The position numbers and the translations under genes are program-made. From Acidipropionibacterium sp. (GTDB taxonomy: Bacteria; Actinomycetota; Actinomycetes; Propionibacteriales; Propionibacteriaceae), in contig JALCLH010000009.1 in NCBI GenBank assembly GCA_022647765.1, forward strand, positions 118,663-182,662: a stretch of DNA of 64,000 bases, in the 5' to 3' direction. Each line of letters starts with the position of its first letter. The stretch's first letter is position 1. Below are positions 16,981 to 27,154 of the stretch, piece after piece. Under the pieces are notes generated by a model. It made no database searches. It saw only the letters and a list, made by a program, of their open reading frames with translations, and was not told the origin of the DNA.

Positions 16981-17649
16981 ATGACCGCCACTGCCAGCGC
17001 ACCCCCGCCATCGCTCAACGGAATCGTTCCCACCGTCACGAAGCAGTGCTGGAGCTTCATGATCGGCTCCGCGCTGTTCGCCATCGGATCAGCCCCGGGA
17101 CTGTCGACGCTTCTCGGCACGAACGGCTCGAATGCCTCCTTCTTCTTCGGGGCGATATTCTTCACGATCGGCGGTTTCATCCAGCTCTTCCTCAGCGGGG
17201 AGATGGCCGTTCCCGTCGACTTCCCGCCGGGGCGAATGGTGCGCGCCGAATGGCTCACCGCCTCATCGCAGTCCCTCGGAACCATCCTGTTCAACGTCTC
17301 CACAACCTCGGCGCTGTACACCACCGCTCGCAGGGCCGAGGAGAAGCTGGTATGGAATCCGGACGCCGCCGGATCGGTGGCCTTCCTGATCAGCGGGGCT
17401 TTCGCATTCGTCGCCTACGCACATGTGGCCAAGGCGGTCGATCCCACGAAGATCTCGTGGTGGTCCGTGGTGCTCAACTTCATCGGCTGCGTCGCCTTCG
17501 GGTTCTCCGCCGTCGGCGCCTTCATCGAGCCGAACGGCTCCGTGTTCAACAACAGCTGGGCCAACTGGGGCACCTTCATCGGTGCGCTCTGCTTCCTCTT
17601 CGCCTCGCTCGTCGTGCTCCCGTTCTGGACGCGGGACCGTTCCCACTGA
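16981..17649 (+). CDS. YrhK-like multi-pass membrane protein
   Basis: This 222-residue membrane protein has about five hydrophobic segments (residues about 25-45, 55-70, 125-145, 160-180 and 195-215). The segment FMIGSALFAIGSAP followed later by FFFGAIFFTIGGFIQL resembles YrhK domains, which occur singly or doubled in actinobacterial membrane proteins of unknown role. ATG at 16981 follows a weak purine stretch (GGCCCGGAAGCACCC). It is in the same direction as gadB, 115 bp away and behind a stem-loop. Its position next to gadB suggests an acid-stress or transport link, but this is only inferred. Confidence 0.65.
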   Translation: MTATASAPPPSLNGIVPTVTKQCWSFMIGSALFAIGSAPGLSTLLGTNGSNASFFFGAIFFTIGGFIQLFLSGEMAVPVDFPPGRMVRAEWLTASSQSLGTILFNVSTTSALYTTARRAEEKLVWNPDAAGSVAFLISGAFAFVAYAHVAKAVDPTKISWWSVVLNFIGCVAFGFSAVGAFIEPNGSVFNNSWANWGTFIGALCFLFASLVVLPFWTRDRSH

Positions 17650-17852
17650 GCGCCCACTCCCGTGGCAGCGCCGGACCCCCGTCAACACTGATATGCTGAC
17701 CCGGGCAACGGCCTCTCCCGGATACCCGGGTGAATCGGCCGTTCCCGGGTCGCATAGCGGTATCTTTTCGCCCCGGGTTCCGAAGCCCTCCTATGTCGAC
17801 GTGCGATGCTCTGCGCAAATTACATTGTGCCTGCGAGCGAAGAGGTGAACGG

Positions 17853-20561
17853 ATGCGAAACGTTCTGAGAGTGTTTGCTCGGGACTCCCGCCGATTCCTG
17901 CGTGTACCTATCGCCCTGGTCATTCTTGGCGGTCTGGTCATTCTCCCCTGCCTCTACGCCTGGTTCAACATCGTGGCCTTCTGGGATCCCTACGGAGATA
18001 CGAAGGCCATCCGGGTAGACGTCGTCAACCTCGACAAGGGCGCAACATCCGAGCAGACCGGGAAGCTCAACGTCGGCGATCAGATCATCGCCCAGTTGAA
18101 GGACAATCACGAGATCGGCTGGCAATTCGTCAACTATGACGCCGCGATGAAGAATGTGCGGGCCGGCAGCAGTTACGCAGCGATTGTCATCCCCACGCAT
18201 TTCAGCAGCGACCTGCTGACCATCATGACCGACGATTTCGTGCAGCCGAAACTCGACTACTACGAAAATCAGAAAGCCAACGCTATCGCGCCGAAGATCA
18301 CCGGCGCGGCCGCCTCCGCGGTGACCACCCAGGTGAACAACACCTTCGTCTCGACCGTGGCAGAGACCGCGGCCAAGCAGCTTCAGAAGGCCGGCGCATC
18401 CACCGGGAAGAAGCTCACCGACTCCCAGAGCCGGGCGATGGTCACCCTCAAGCAGGCGAACTCCGATATCGGGCAGGCGCGCACCGGCCTCCGAGACACC
18501 AACAAGGCCATTGGCGACGGACAGCTCGCGCTCCGCGATGCGAGGACCTCCCTCAACGCCGCCAACGCCACGATCGGCCAGGTCCAGACCGGAATCGGGC
18601 AGACCCAGTCGCTCGTCAACGACGTGCAGAAAGAACTCACCGCCTTCACCACCTCGGCCACCAATGCCTACGTGACGAGCGCGGCGACACTCTCCTCCAT
18701 CTCCTCGCAGGTCAACGGCTCGGTCTCGAAGGTGACCTCCACCGGCCAGCAGATCAACGGTCAGGTCGGCGCCGCCATCAACGCGGTCCAGGCGCTGGTC
18801 AATGCGAACACGGCGACCATCACCGGCCTCCAGAACTACCTCGATCAGCTCGACCCGAAAGCACCCGCCTTCCAGGACGTGAAGACCCAGCTGACCGACA
18901 CGATCACCAATCTGCAGGCGCGTCAGAAGGCCGCCCAGCAGCTCCTCAGCACCCTCAATGGCGTCAGCACCACCACCGGCAACAGCATCTCTCAGATCCA
19001 GAAGAGTTCGGACGCCTTCAACTCGGCGATTCAGCAGAGCGCCAACTCGGCCGGCCCGGTGCGCGACGCCCTCACCAAGAACCTCTCCCAGATCAACCAG
19101 GCGATGTCGGCGATGTCGGCCAGCGCGGGGGCCTTCTCCACATCCCTCACCGCCCAGAGACAGGTGATCAACCAGTCGGTCGGCCTCCTCAACGACCTCA
19201 ACACCCAGTTGACCTCCACTGTCGCCGCCCTCATCTCGCTGGACGGAAACCTCGCGACCGCGCAGAAGAGCCTCCAGGCCATGGGCACCGACCTGTCCGC
19301 CCTGGACAGCGCACTGATCTGGAATCGGGTCAACTCCCTCACCGCCCTGCAGCCGCAACGGATCGCCAAGTTCATGGTGTCCCCGGTCACGGTCAACGAG
19401 AAAGTCCTGTTCTCGGTTCCCACCTACGGGTCCGCGATGGCCCCGCTGTTCACGAATCTGGCCCTGTGGATCGGCGCCTTCGTCCTGGTGGTGCTGATCC
19501 GCCAGGAAGTGGACACCGAAGGCATCCCCGGGCTCACCGTGCGCCAGGCCTACTTCGGACGATGGCTGCTGATGGCCGTGCTCAATCTGCTGCAGGGGCT
19601 GCTGGTCTCGATCGGCAACATCGTCATCGGCGTCCAGATGGTCAATCCCGCCCTGTTCGTCCTCACCTCTGTCTATGTGGGATTCATCTATCTCTTAATC
19701 ATTTACGCGCTATCGGTATGCTTCGGCTACGTCGGCAGAGGGATCATCGTCATCCTGGTGATCATGCAGATTCCTGGCGCCTCCGGCATCTATCCGATCC
19801 AGATGATGCCGGCATTCTTCCAGAAGCTGTTCCCATTCTTCCCCTTCGCCCACGGCATCGACGCCATGCGAGAGGTCGTCGGCGGCTTCTACGACCACTA
19901 CTACCTCCGGGCGCTGGCGATACTGGCGATCTTCGGCCTGTGCGCCATCCTCGTCGGTGTCGTCCTGCGGCAGCGGCTCGGCAGCTTCGCACGGCTCTTC
20001 AACCAGAACCTCGACGCCACGGAACTGTATGTGGCCGAGGACGTGCAGATACTCGGATCCCGCCGCAAGGTCACCCAGATCGCCCGGGCCATCACCGACA
20101 AGGAGAAGTTCCGGGCCGAGAGCACGCGCAATGCCGCATGGTTCCACGAGCATCACAGGCTGATCCTCCAAATCATCATGATCGTGGCCGGCCTGCTCAC
20201 CCTGCTCCTGCTGGCCATGTCCTGGGTCTTCCCCGACCGCAAGGCGCTCGTGCTCGGCCTGTGGGCCATCCTGTGCCTCCTCGTCATCGCCCTCCTGGTC
20301 GCTCTGGAGTACATCCAGCAGAGCCTCGCCTACGAGGCGCAGATCAGCGGCATGGCGAGCCCGCAGCTGCAGGACGCCCTGCGCCGCGAGATCGCGGCCA
20401 CTCACTCCAATGCGGCTCTCGATGACATCGCAGAGCGGCAGCAGCAGATTTTGAGCGCGCAGACTGCCGAGGCGCCGACCGGACAGCCACCCGAGCAACC
20501 GTCCGAACATCCCACTCAACATTCCGCTGAGCAGAACAACGGGGGAGGACAGGCCAAGTGA
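17853..20561 (+). CDS. YhgE/Pip-domain membrane protein, first of two
   Basis: This 902-residue protein has the YhgE/Pip layout: one N-terminal membrane segment (about 20-40, VILGGLVILPCLYAWFNI), a large extracytoplasmic part (40-530) rich in Ala, Thr, Gln and Asn that should form long coiled coils, then about six membrane helices (540-860) and a charged Pro/Glu-rich tail. The family includes phage-infection protein Pip and ESX-associated relatives and resembles ABC-2 permeases. ATG at 17853 follows AGAGGTGAACGG; the frame runs back to 17730 without homology. Its stop overlaps the next gene by four bases. Confidence 0.87.
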   Translation: MRNVLRVFARDSRRFLRVPIALVILGGLVILPCLYAWFNIVAFWDPYGDTKAIRVDVVNLDKGATSEQTGKLNVGDQIIAQLKDNHEIGWQFVNYDAAMKNVRAGSSYAAIVIPTHFSSDLLTIMTDDFVQPKLDYYENQKANAIAPKITGAAASAVTTQVNNTFVSTVAETAAKQLQKAGASTGKKLTDSQSRAMVTLKQANSDIGQARTGLRDTNKAIGDGQLALRDARTSLNAANATIGQVQTGIGQTQSLVNDVQKELTAFTTSATNAYVTSAATLSSISSQVNGSVSKVTSTGQQINGQVGAAINAVQALVNANTATITGLQNYLDQLDPKAPAFQDVKTQLTDTITNLQARQKAAQQLLSTLNGVSTTTGNSISQIQKSSDAFNSAIQQSANSAGPVRDALTKNLSQINQAMSAMSASAGAFSTSLTAQRQVINQSVGLLNDLNTQLTSTVAALISLDGNLATAQKSLQAMGTDLSALDSALIWNRVNSLTALQPQRIAKFMVSPVTVNEKVLFSVPTYGSAMAPLFTNLALWIGAFVLVVLIRQEVDTEGIPGLTVRQAYFGRWLLMAVLNLLQGLLVSIGNIVIGVQMVNPALFVLTSVYVGFIYLLIIYALSVCFGYVGRGIIVILVIMQIPGASGIYPIQMMPAFFQKLFPFFPFAHGIDAMREVVGGFYDHYYLRALAILAIFGLCAILVGVVLRQRLGSFARLFNQNLDATELYVAEDVQILGSRRKVTQIARAITDKEKFRAESTRNAAWFHEHHRLILQIIMIVAGLLTLLLLAMSWVFPDRKALVLGLWAILCLLVIALLVALEYIQQSLAYEAQISGMASPQLQDALRREIAATHSNAALDDIAERQQQILSAQTAEAPTGQPPEQPSEHPTQHSAEQNNGGGQAK

Positions 20562-22738
20562 AGAAGATCCTCCGGCTGTTCAAGCACGACCTGCAACGAG
20601 CAACCCGCAACGTCATCTCCGTCATTCTCCTCTTCGGCGTCGTCGTCATCCCCTCGTTCTTCGCGTGGTTCAACATCATTTCGAGCCTCGACCCGTTCGA
20701 CAATGTCAAGAACATGAAGGTCGCCGTCGCGAGTGCCGATGAGGGATACAAGAGCAACCTGGTCCCGCTCAAGATCAACGTCGGCGAGCAGGTCATGTCC
20801 ACGCTCAGGGCGAATGCGGACCTGAACTGGGTCTTCACGAAGCCCGACGACGCGATAGACGGCACGAAGTCCGGTGAGTACTACGCCGCGATCGTCCTGC
20901 CCAAGGACTTCAGCCAGAAGATGATGACCTTCCTGTCCCCGGAAGCCTCACCGGTGTCGATCGACTACTACACCAACGAGAAGGTCAACGCGCTCTCCCC
21001 GATCATCACCGGCGAGGCCGCCACGGAGGTCTCCGATCAGATCAATCAGAGCTTCAGCACGACGCTGAACAATGTCGGTCTGACACTGGTGAAGTCCATG
21101 GCGGACAATCTCACCGACCCGAGCGTGCACAATGCCCTGACGCGGATGTCCTCCCAGGCGAATGCGCTCTCGAGCCAGCTGCACGCCAACGCCAACACCG
21201 CCCAGATGTTCAGCGCGCTGCTGGTCTCCGCGCAACCCCTGGTGAACAGTTCGACGAACCTCGTCAACTCCTCGCGCGACGCCGTCAAGGGCACCGCGGG
21301 ATCGATCAACGGCGGAGCCCGGGCCGCGGCGAACCTCCAGACCACCCTGCAGGCCGCGACGAACTCGCTCGGCGCGGCCTTCTCCTCGAGCGTGACCAGC
21401 TATCAGGGCCTCGGCAAGCAGGTGGACACCCTCTACGCGACGATGAACGCCCAGTCGAAGTCCACAGCCGATGGCCTCAATGCCCTCGCCAAGACCCTGA
21501 ACGTCCAGGTCAGCGACTACCAGGCCCTGCGGACGAAACTCCAGGCTCAGGCGGACGCGACCAAGATCCCGGCACTGCACGACGCCTTCGAGCAGGTCAT
21601 CGCCCATGTGGACGGGGCCATCTCCCAGCAGGTGGCGCTGCGCGACCAGCTTCAGAAGGCCGCCCAGGCGGTGGGCAAGGCCGACGCCGACTCCCAGGCG
21701 GCCCACACCCAGATCAACAGTCTGGTGGCCAACGCGCAGAAGGCGATTCAGGACGCGAACAACTCCTACACCGGGACCCTGAGACCCAAGCTGAACCAGC
21801 TGGCCTCGACCCTCTCGTCGATCCACGGCAGCGTGCAGACCGTCGGCAGCGACCTCGACCAGGTCGCCTCGGCCCTGGTGAACGGCAACGGCTCGGTCAA
21901 TGGGGCGCTGTCCCAGGCGTCGACCGTGATGACGATCGTCTCCACCAACCTCACCAAGACGGCCAACAGCTTCGGCGACCTCAGCAAGGCCCTCACGAAG
22001 GCCTCGCAGACCGGGGATCTCACCGAGCTGAGCAACCTCATCGGATCGGATCCCTCACTGCTGGCCGGCGAACTGGCCGCACCGGTGGCCCTCAATACGA
22101 TTCCGTTGTACGAGGTCAGCAGCTTCGGTGAGCAGATGACCCCGTTCTACTCGGTGCTGGGCCTGTGGGTGGGCGCCATTCTTCTCTCGGTGCTCATCCG
22201 GGTCGACAAGATCAAGGAGCCCGAGCCGCTGAATCACGCCCAGCAGTACCTGGGCCGATTCGGGATCGTCGCGCTTCTCGCGCTGTGCCAGAGCACGCTG
22301 GTCTATCTCGGCCTGATGGGATTCGTCGGAATTCACGCCGCCCATCCATTCCTGTTATTGGTGACGGGATGGGTGATGTCTCTGGTCTTCGTCTCCATCA
22401 CCTACACACTGGTGGTGTCCCTGGGCGAGGCCGGAAAGGCGGTCTCGGTATTCCTGCTGGTGGTCCAGATCTCCGCCGGAGGCGGTGCCTATCCATTGTC
22501 CGTGCTCCCGCACTGGTTCCAGAACATCAGCCCATGGCTGCCGGTCACCCATGCCACCAACGCAGTACGGTCGGCCCTGGCCGGCTTCTACCAGGGCGAT
22601 TTCTGGCACGAGCTCGGTATTCTCGCGCTGTTCTTCGTGCCCACCTTCCTGTTCGGCCTCCTGCTGCGGATACCGCTCATCAAGTCCAACGATAAGATGA
22701 TGGAGAGCCTGGAATCCACCAAGTTGTTCCTGCTCTAG
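20558..22738 (+). CDS. YhgE/Pip-domain membrane protein, second of two
   Basis: This 726-residue protein is a shorter paralogue of the preceding one. It has the same N-terminal anchor (VVVIPSFFAWFNIISSLDPF), an extracytoplasmic coiled-coil-rich region (about 45-510) and five or six C-terminal membrane helices with the family motif SAGGGAYPLSVLPHWFQNISPWLPVTHA. The start is GTG at 20558, inside the stop of the upstream gene. The coupled pair suggests a heteromeric envelope complex. Natural substrate is unknown. A strong terminator follows. Confidence 0.87.
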   Translation: MKKILRLFKHDLQRATRNVISVILLFGVVVIPSFFAWFNIISSLDPFDNVKNMKVAVASADEGYKSNLVPLKINVGEQVMSTLRANADLNWVFTKPDDAIDGTKSGEYYAAIVLPKDFSQKMMTFLSPEASPVSIDYYTNEKVNALSPIITGEAATEVSDQINQSFSTTLNNVGLTLVKSMADNLTDPSVHNALTRMSSQANALSSQLHANANTAQMFSALLVSAQPLVNSSTNLVNSSRDAVKGTAGSINGGARAAANLQTTLQAATNSLGAAFSSSVTSYQGLGKQVDTLYATMNAQSKSTADGLNALAKTLNVQVSDYQALRTKLQAQADATKIPALHDAFEQVIAHVDGAISQQVALRDQLQKAAQAVGKADADSQAAHTQINSLVANAQKAIQDANNSYTGTLRPKLNQLASTLSSIHGSVQTVGSDLDQVASALVNGNGSVNGALSQASTVMTIVSTNLTKTANSFGDLSKALTKASQTGDLTELSNLIGSDPSLLAGELAAPVALNTIPLYEVSSFGEQMTPFYSVLGLWVGAILLSVLIRVDKIKEPEPLNHAQQYLGRFGIVALLALCQSTLVYLGLMGFVGIHAAHPFLLLVTGWVMSLVFVSITYTLVVSLGEAGKAVSVFLLVVQISAGGGAYPLSVLPHWFQNISPWLPVTHATNAVRSALAGFYQGDFWHELGILALFFVPTFLFGLLLRIPLIKSNDKMMESLESTKLFLL

Positions 22739-22798
22739 GGTTCTGCTGCTCTCTGCGGTTGCCGCGCTGCGGTTGCTGCACTGCGGTTTCCTGCTTGA

Positions 22799-22827
22799 GG
22801 GGCCCGATCCGATTCGGATCGGGCCCC
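22799..22827. terminator. Bidirectional terminator between YhgE gene and clpB
   Basis: GGGGCCCGATCCGA at 22799-22812 pairs with 22814-22827 (14 bp, tiny loop). It lies between two convergent genes and should serve both. No T-run is present on either side. Confidence 0.8.
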
Positions 22828-22875
22828 CTCTGCGTTCGGGTCGCCTACTGATCCCACGCTCCCCCGCCAGCCCGC

Positions 22876-25473
22876 TCAGCTCACCGCGGCCGGCTCCTGG
22901 GAGACGATCTGCAGGCCGTCCTCGGAGTCGCTCACGTCGAAGCGCACCGTGTCCCCCTCGGCGATCTCCCCGGAGAGCACCTTGCGGGCCAGCTGATCCT
23001 CCACCGTCGTCTGGATCAGCCGGCGCAGCGGACGGGCGCCGTAGACCGGGTCGTAACCCGACAGCGCCAGCCAGTCCTTCGCCGCCTGGGTCAGTTCGAT
23101 GGTGATCCGGCGATCGGCCATCCGGGCATTGAGCTTGGCCAGGTTGGTGTCCACGATCCGGCTCAGATCGGCGGTGGTCAGCGGGTCGAACATCACGATG
23201 TCGTCCAGCCGGTTGAGGAACTCCGGGCGGAACTGCGCCCGCACCGCGTTCATCACGGCCTCCCGCTTGGCGGCGTCATCCAGGCTCTGGTCGGAGAGGA
23301 ACTGCGAGCCGAGGTTCGAGGTCATCACCAGGATGGTGTTGCGGAAGTCCACCGTTCGGCCCTGGCCGTCGGTCAGCCGCCCGTCGTCCAGCACCTGCAG
23401 CAGGATGTTGAAGACGTCGCGATGGGCCTTCTCCACCTCGTCGAGCAGGATCACCGAGTAGGGACGGCGTCGCACCGCCTCGGTGAGCTGACCGCCCTCC
23501 TCGTAGCCGACGTAGCCCGGAGGGGCGCCGACCAGCCGCGAGACCGAGTGCTTCTCCATGTACTCACTCATGTCGATGCGCACCATGGAGGTCTCGTCGT
23601 CGAACAGGAACTCGGCCAGCGACTTCGCCAGCTCCGTCTTGCCGACGCCGGTCGGGCCCAGGAACAGGAAGGAGCCGGTCGGGCGGTTCGGGTCCGAGAT
23701 GCCGGCGCGGGAGCGCCGCACGGCGTCCGCCACCGTTGTGACGGCCTTGTCCTGGCCGATCAGGCGCTCATGGATCCGATCCTCCATCTTGAGCAGCTTC
23801 TCCTGCTCGCCCTGCATCATCCGGCCCACCGGGATGCCGGTCCACGCGGAGACCACCTCGGCGATGTCGGTGGAGCCGACCTCCTCGGAGACCATCCGGG
23901 GGGACTCCTCCTCGGCCTTGTTGGCGGCCTCCATCTGACTCTCCAGGGACGGGATCTCGCCGTAGAGGATCTCCGAGGCCTTGCCGAAATCGCCCTCGCG
24001 CTGGAACTTCTCGGCGGTGGTGCGCAGCTCGTCGATCTGCTTCTTGAGCTCGCCGACCTTGTTCAGCCCGGACTTCTCGGCCTCCCACCGGGCCTCCAGG
24101 CCGCGCAGCTGCTCCTGCTTGTCGGCCATCTCGGCCTGCAGCCGGGCCAGCCGCTGTCTGGACGCCGGATCCTCCTCCTTCTCGACCGCGAAGATCTCCA
24201 TCTTCATCCGGTCCACCTCGCGGCTGAGCGTGTCGATCTCCTCCGGGGAGGAGTCGATCTCCATCCGCAGCCGGGAGGCGGCCTCGTCGATCAGGTCGAT
24301 GGCCTTGTCGGGAAGCTGACGGGCGGTGATGTACCGGTTCGACAGGGTGGCTGCGGCGACCAGCGCGCCATCGGTGATCCGCACCTTGTGGTGCGCCTCG
24401 TAGCGCTCGCGCAGGCCGCGGAGAATGGCGATGGTGTCCTCCACCGAGGGCTCGCCGACGAAGACCTGCTGGAACCGGCGCTCGAAGGCCGGATCCTTCT
24501 CGATGTGCTCGCGGTACTCGTCGAGGGTGGTCGCGCCGATCATCCTCAGCTCGCCGCGGGCCAGCATCGGCTTGAGCATATTGCCGGCGTCCATCGACCC
24601 CTCGCCGGTCGCGCCGGCGCCGATCACGGTGTGCAGCTCGTCGATGAAGGTGATGATCTGGCCCTCGGCCTCCTTGATCTCGTTGAGGACGGCCTTGAGG
24701 CGCTCCTCGAACTCGCCGCGGTACTTGGCCCCGGCGACCATCGAGGTGAGATCGAGGGAGACCACCCGGCGTCCCTTGAGGGAGTCGGGGACGTCGCCGG
24801 CGATCACCCGCTGGGCCAGGCCCTCGACGACGGCGGTCTTGCCGACGCCGGGCTCCCCGATCAGCACCGGGTTGTTCTTGGTGCGCCGGGCCAGCACCTG
24901 GATCACCCGGCGGATCTCGGCGTCCCGCCCGATGACGGGGTCGAGCTTGCCGGCGCGGGCGCGCTCGGTGAGGTCGACCGAGTACTTCGCCAGGGCCGAC
25001 TCGCCGCCCTCGGACTGCTCGGAGGTGACCCGGCGGTCGCCGCGCGCCTCGTTGAAGGCGCGGGTCAGCGTCTCCGGCTTGAGGCCGAGCCTGGCCAGCG
25101 CGGGCTGAATGTCGCTCGGAACCGCGGTGAGCGAGATGAGCAGATGCTCAGTCGCGACGAACGAATCGCCCATCTCCTGAGCGCGATTCTGAGCGTCGGC
25201 GATCACTCGCGCCAGGGCGCCGGACAGCTGGGGCTGAGACACCGAAGCGCCCGAGGAGGACGGCAGCTTGCGCATCGCCTCGGTGGCGATCCGGTCGACC
25301 GCCTCGGCCTCGACGCCGAGGCCCTTCACCAGCGGCCCGACGGTGTTGTCCGGGATGGTGAACAGGGCGTGCAGCAGGTGGGATGGCTCCACGGAGGGGT
25401 TTCCGTGGGCGAGTGCGTGACGCGAGGCGGCTGAGACCGCATCGCGACTCATCGTGGTGAGATTTGTGTCCAT
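22876..25473 (-). CDS. clpB: ClpB disaggregase
   Basis: ClpB (865 residues) is the AAA+ chaperone that pulls proteins out of aggregates with DnaK. Domains in order are a Clp N-domain (1-145), the first AAA+ module with Walker A GEPGVGKT (about 207), a coiled-coil M domain (about 410-525, [18 protein letters not shown]), and the second AAA+ module with GPTGVGKT (about 608), followed by the D2-small domain. It is full length. ATG at 25473 follows GAGGACGACAC. HAIR operators at 25490 and 25543 place it under HspR, whose gene is at 54955 in this same window. Confidence 0.97.
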   Translation of the reverse strand: MDTNLTTMSRDAVSAASRHALAHGNPSVEPSHLLHALFTIPDNTVGPLVKGLGVEAEAVDRIATEAMRKLPSSSGASVSQPQLSGALARVIADAQNRAQEMGDSFVATEHLLISLTAVPSDIQPALARLGLKPETLTRAFNEARGDRRVTSEQSEGGESALAKYSVDLTERARAGKLDPVIGRDAEIRRVIQVLARRTKNNPVLIGEPGVGKTAVVEGLAQRVIAGDVPDSLKGRRVVSLDLTSMVAGAKYRGEFEERLKAVLNEIKEAEGQIITFIDELHTVIGAGATGEGSMDAGNMLKPMLARGELRMIGATTLDEYREHIEKDPAFERRFQQVFVGEPSVEDTIAILRGLRERYEAHHKVRITDGALVAAATLSNRYITARQLPDKAIDLIDEAASRLRMEIDSSPEEIDTLSREVDRMKMEIFAVEKEEDPASRQRLARLQAEMADKQEQLRGLEARWEAEKSGLNKVGELKKQIDELRTTAEKFQREGDFGKASEILYGEIPSLESQMEAANKAEEESPRMVSEEVGSTDIAEVVSAWTGIPVGRMMQGEQEKLLKMEDRIHERLIGQDKAVTTVADAVRRSRAGISDPNRPTGSFLFLGPTGVGKTELAKSLAEFLFDDETSMVRIDMSEYMEKHSVSRLVGAPPGYVGYEEGGQLTEAVRRRPYSVILLDEVEKAHRDVFNILLQVLDDGRLTDGQGRTVDFRNTILVMTSNLGSQFLSDQSLDDAAKREAVMNAVRAQFRPEFLNRLDDIVMFDPLTTADLSRIVDTNLAKLNARMADRRITIELTQAAKDWLALSGYDPVYGARPLRRLIQTTVEDQLARKVLSGEIAEGDTVRFDVSDSEDGLQIVSQEPAAVS

Positions 25474-25489
25474 GTGTCGTCCTCGCAGG

Positions 25490-25510
25490 ATTGAGTTCTA
25501 CTGACTCAAG
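25490..25510 (-). promoter_or_regulatory. HAIR operator (HspR site) upstream of clpB
   Basis: ATTGAGT-N7-ACTCAAG differs by one base from the HAIR consensus CTTGAGT-N7-ACTCAAG. It ends 17 bases upstream of the clpB start codon, where bound HspR would block transcription. Confidence 0.85.
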
Positions 25511-25542
25511 TATGACTCATCCGTGACTGACGTCAAGTCAAA

Positions 25543-25563
25543 CTTGAGTGAGATAGGCTCAAC
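25543..25563 (-). promoter_or_regulatory. Second HAIR operator upstream of clpB
   Basis: CTTGAGT-GAGATAG-GCTCAAC has a perfect left half-site, the 7-base spacer, and two mismatches in the right half. It lies 53 bp from the first site, so HspR probably binds both. Confidence 0.75.
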
Positions 25564-25609
25564 CCCGGCGAGGACGAACATATTCCGGCCGCCCTGGTGC
25601 CGAAACCGT

Positions 25610-25681
25610 GGAGATCACTCCCCGCCTCGCCGTCCCAGAGCCCTGTCAGGCCTGGATCACGGCGAGGCGGGAGTGATCTCC
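25610..25681 (-). terminator. Long hairpin downstream of the ABC importer operon
   Basis: Arms 25610-25633 and 25659-25681 pair over 23 bp with one bulged C; the loop is 25 bases. It lies just after the last gene of the leftward ABC operon and before the clpB promoter. The stem contains GATCACTCCC, also found in the hairpin at 36066-36144. Confidence 0.7.
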
Positions 25682-25730
25682 ATTGTTGAGAGGGGCCCCG
25701 ATCTTCCCGGGCGAACCTGAGAAGTCGCGC

Positions 25731-27122
25731 TCAGCTCAGGTGGGGCTTCACCTGGCTGGTGTAGATCCCCTCCAAGGTGGTCCGCAGAGTCTTCATCGTG
25801 GCGTCGACGCCGGCCCCCTGAGTGAGGATCGCGGCCACCGACTTCGCCATCTCCTGATCGGCGCCGGGCAGGAAGACCCGCGCCCAGTCCTGGGTGCGGG
25901 TGACGTCCAGCTGCTTGATCGCGGTGCCGATGAGCGGGTTCTTGGCGAGCAGGGAGGAGGTGTCGGCCGACGTCCGCACCGGAAGGTAGCCGGTCGCCGC
26001 CGAGAAGGAGACGGTGTTCTCGGGATTGGTGAGGAAGCCGATGAACTTGGCCGCGGCCAGCTGATTGGCCTTGTCGACGCCCTTCGGGATGCCGACCCCG
26101 CAGCCGCCGGTGGGGCACACCGGCTTGGTCGAGACGGGACCACCGGGCAGGAAACCGACGCCGACGTCGAATCGCGAACCGACGGCCTTCTGCACACCGA
26201 CCAGGGACCCGGTCGACTCGATGGTAGCCGAGCAGGCGCCGGCGGCCAGATCGTCGGTCGAGGAGGTGCTGGCCACACCGGCCCACTTCTCCTTGTTCAC
26301 CGAGTCGGCGACATAGCTCAGCGCCTTGACGGAGGGGTCGGAGTCGCAGGTGATGTCGAAGCTGTCCTTCTTCGACCAGCCGCCGCCATATCCCCACAGG
26401 ATGTTCTGCAGGGTCCAGCCGGCGTATCCGGCCAGGGCCGGGTGCTCGTAGGCGTACTTGGCCTTCGTGGTGGAACGGGCGGCCATCAGCTTCGGTGCCC
26501 AGGTGGCGAACTCTCCCCAGGTGGCCGGGGCGCGATCGGGCAGCCCGGCGGCCTTGAAGTGGGACTTGTTGTAGTAGAACAGCGGCGTCGAGCGGGCCCA
26601 CGGCACCGCCCACTGGGAATCCTTGTACTGGTAGTCGGCGACCAGCCCCTGGCGGTAGTCGGAGAGGTCCACCTTGGCGGCCTTGAGCACATTTCCGAGC
26701 GGGATGATCGAATCCTGCATGAAGTAGCGGAACCACCAGACGTCGGAGAGCACGACGAGATCGGGCAGCTGCCCGCCGGCCTGGGCGCTCTGGAACTTCT
26801 GCGCGACGTCCTCGTAGGTGCTGCCCGCGGTGACCAGGTTCACCGTGATGCCGGACTCGGCCTTGAACTTGTCGATGATGCTCTGGGTGATGGCCTGGGA
26901 GCTGCCGGGGTGGTTGGACCAGAACGAGATGGTCTTGGCGGGGGTGACGCCGTCGAAGCTCGGCCCGCCGACGGCATCGGCCGAGGCGCTACCGGCACCG
27001 GCGCCGCTGGCAGATGTCGAGGGTCCCGAGCAGGCCGACAGGGCCGCAGCGCCGGCGCCGAGTCCGATCAGACCGAGCAGGCTGCGTCGCGAGATCGCGG
27101 CGCGGGAAGCATCGTGGAGCAT
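25731..27122 (-). CDS. Extracellular solute-binding lipoprotein of a carbohydrate-type ABC importer
   Basis: This 463-residue binding protein belongs to the family of MalE/UgpB. The N-terminus combines a twin-arginine motif (SRRSLLGLIGLG) with a lipobox (ALSAC, Cys near residue 31), so it is probably Tat-exported and lipidated. The mature start (ISFWSNHPGSSQ, later TYEDVAQKFQSAQ) resembles glycerol-3-phosphate-binding UgpB-like proteins, but sugars are equally possible. ATG at 27122 follows AAGGAGATTCCTTCC. It is the last gene of the leftward operon, 32 bp after the second permease. No ATPase gene is nearby, so a shared MsmK-like ATPase is expected. Confidence 0.9.
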   Translation of the reverse strand: MLHDASRAAISRRSLLGLIGLGAGAAALSACSGPSTSASGAGAGSASADAVGGPSFDGVTPAKTISFWSNHPGSSQAITQSIIDKFKAESGITVNLVTAGSTYEDVAQKFQSAQAGGQLPDLVVLSDVWWFRYFMQDSIIPLGNVLKAAKVDLSDYRQGLVADYQYKDSQWAVPWARSTPLFYYNKSHFKAAGLPDRAPATWGEFATWAPKLMAARSTTKAKYAYEHPALAGYAGWTLQNILWGYGGGWSKKDSFDITCDSDPSVKALSYVADSVNKEKWAGVASTSSTDDLAAGACSATIESTGSLVGVQKAVGSRFDVGVGFLPGGPVSTKPVCPTGGCGVGIPKGVDKANQLAAAKFIGFLTNPENTVSFSAATGYLPVRTSADTSSLLAKNPLIGTAIKQLDVTRTQDWARVFLPGADQEMAKSVAAILTQGAGVDATMKTLRTTLEGIYTSQVKPHLS

Positions 27123-27154
27123 GGAAGGAATCTCCTTGTGGGTGTCGGGCGCGC

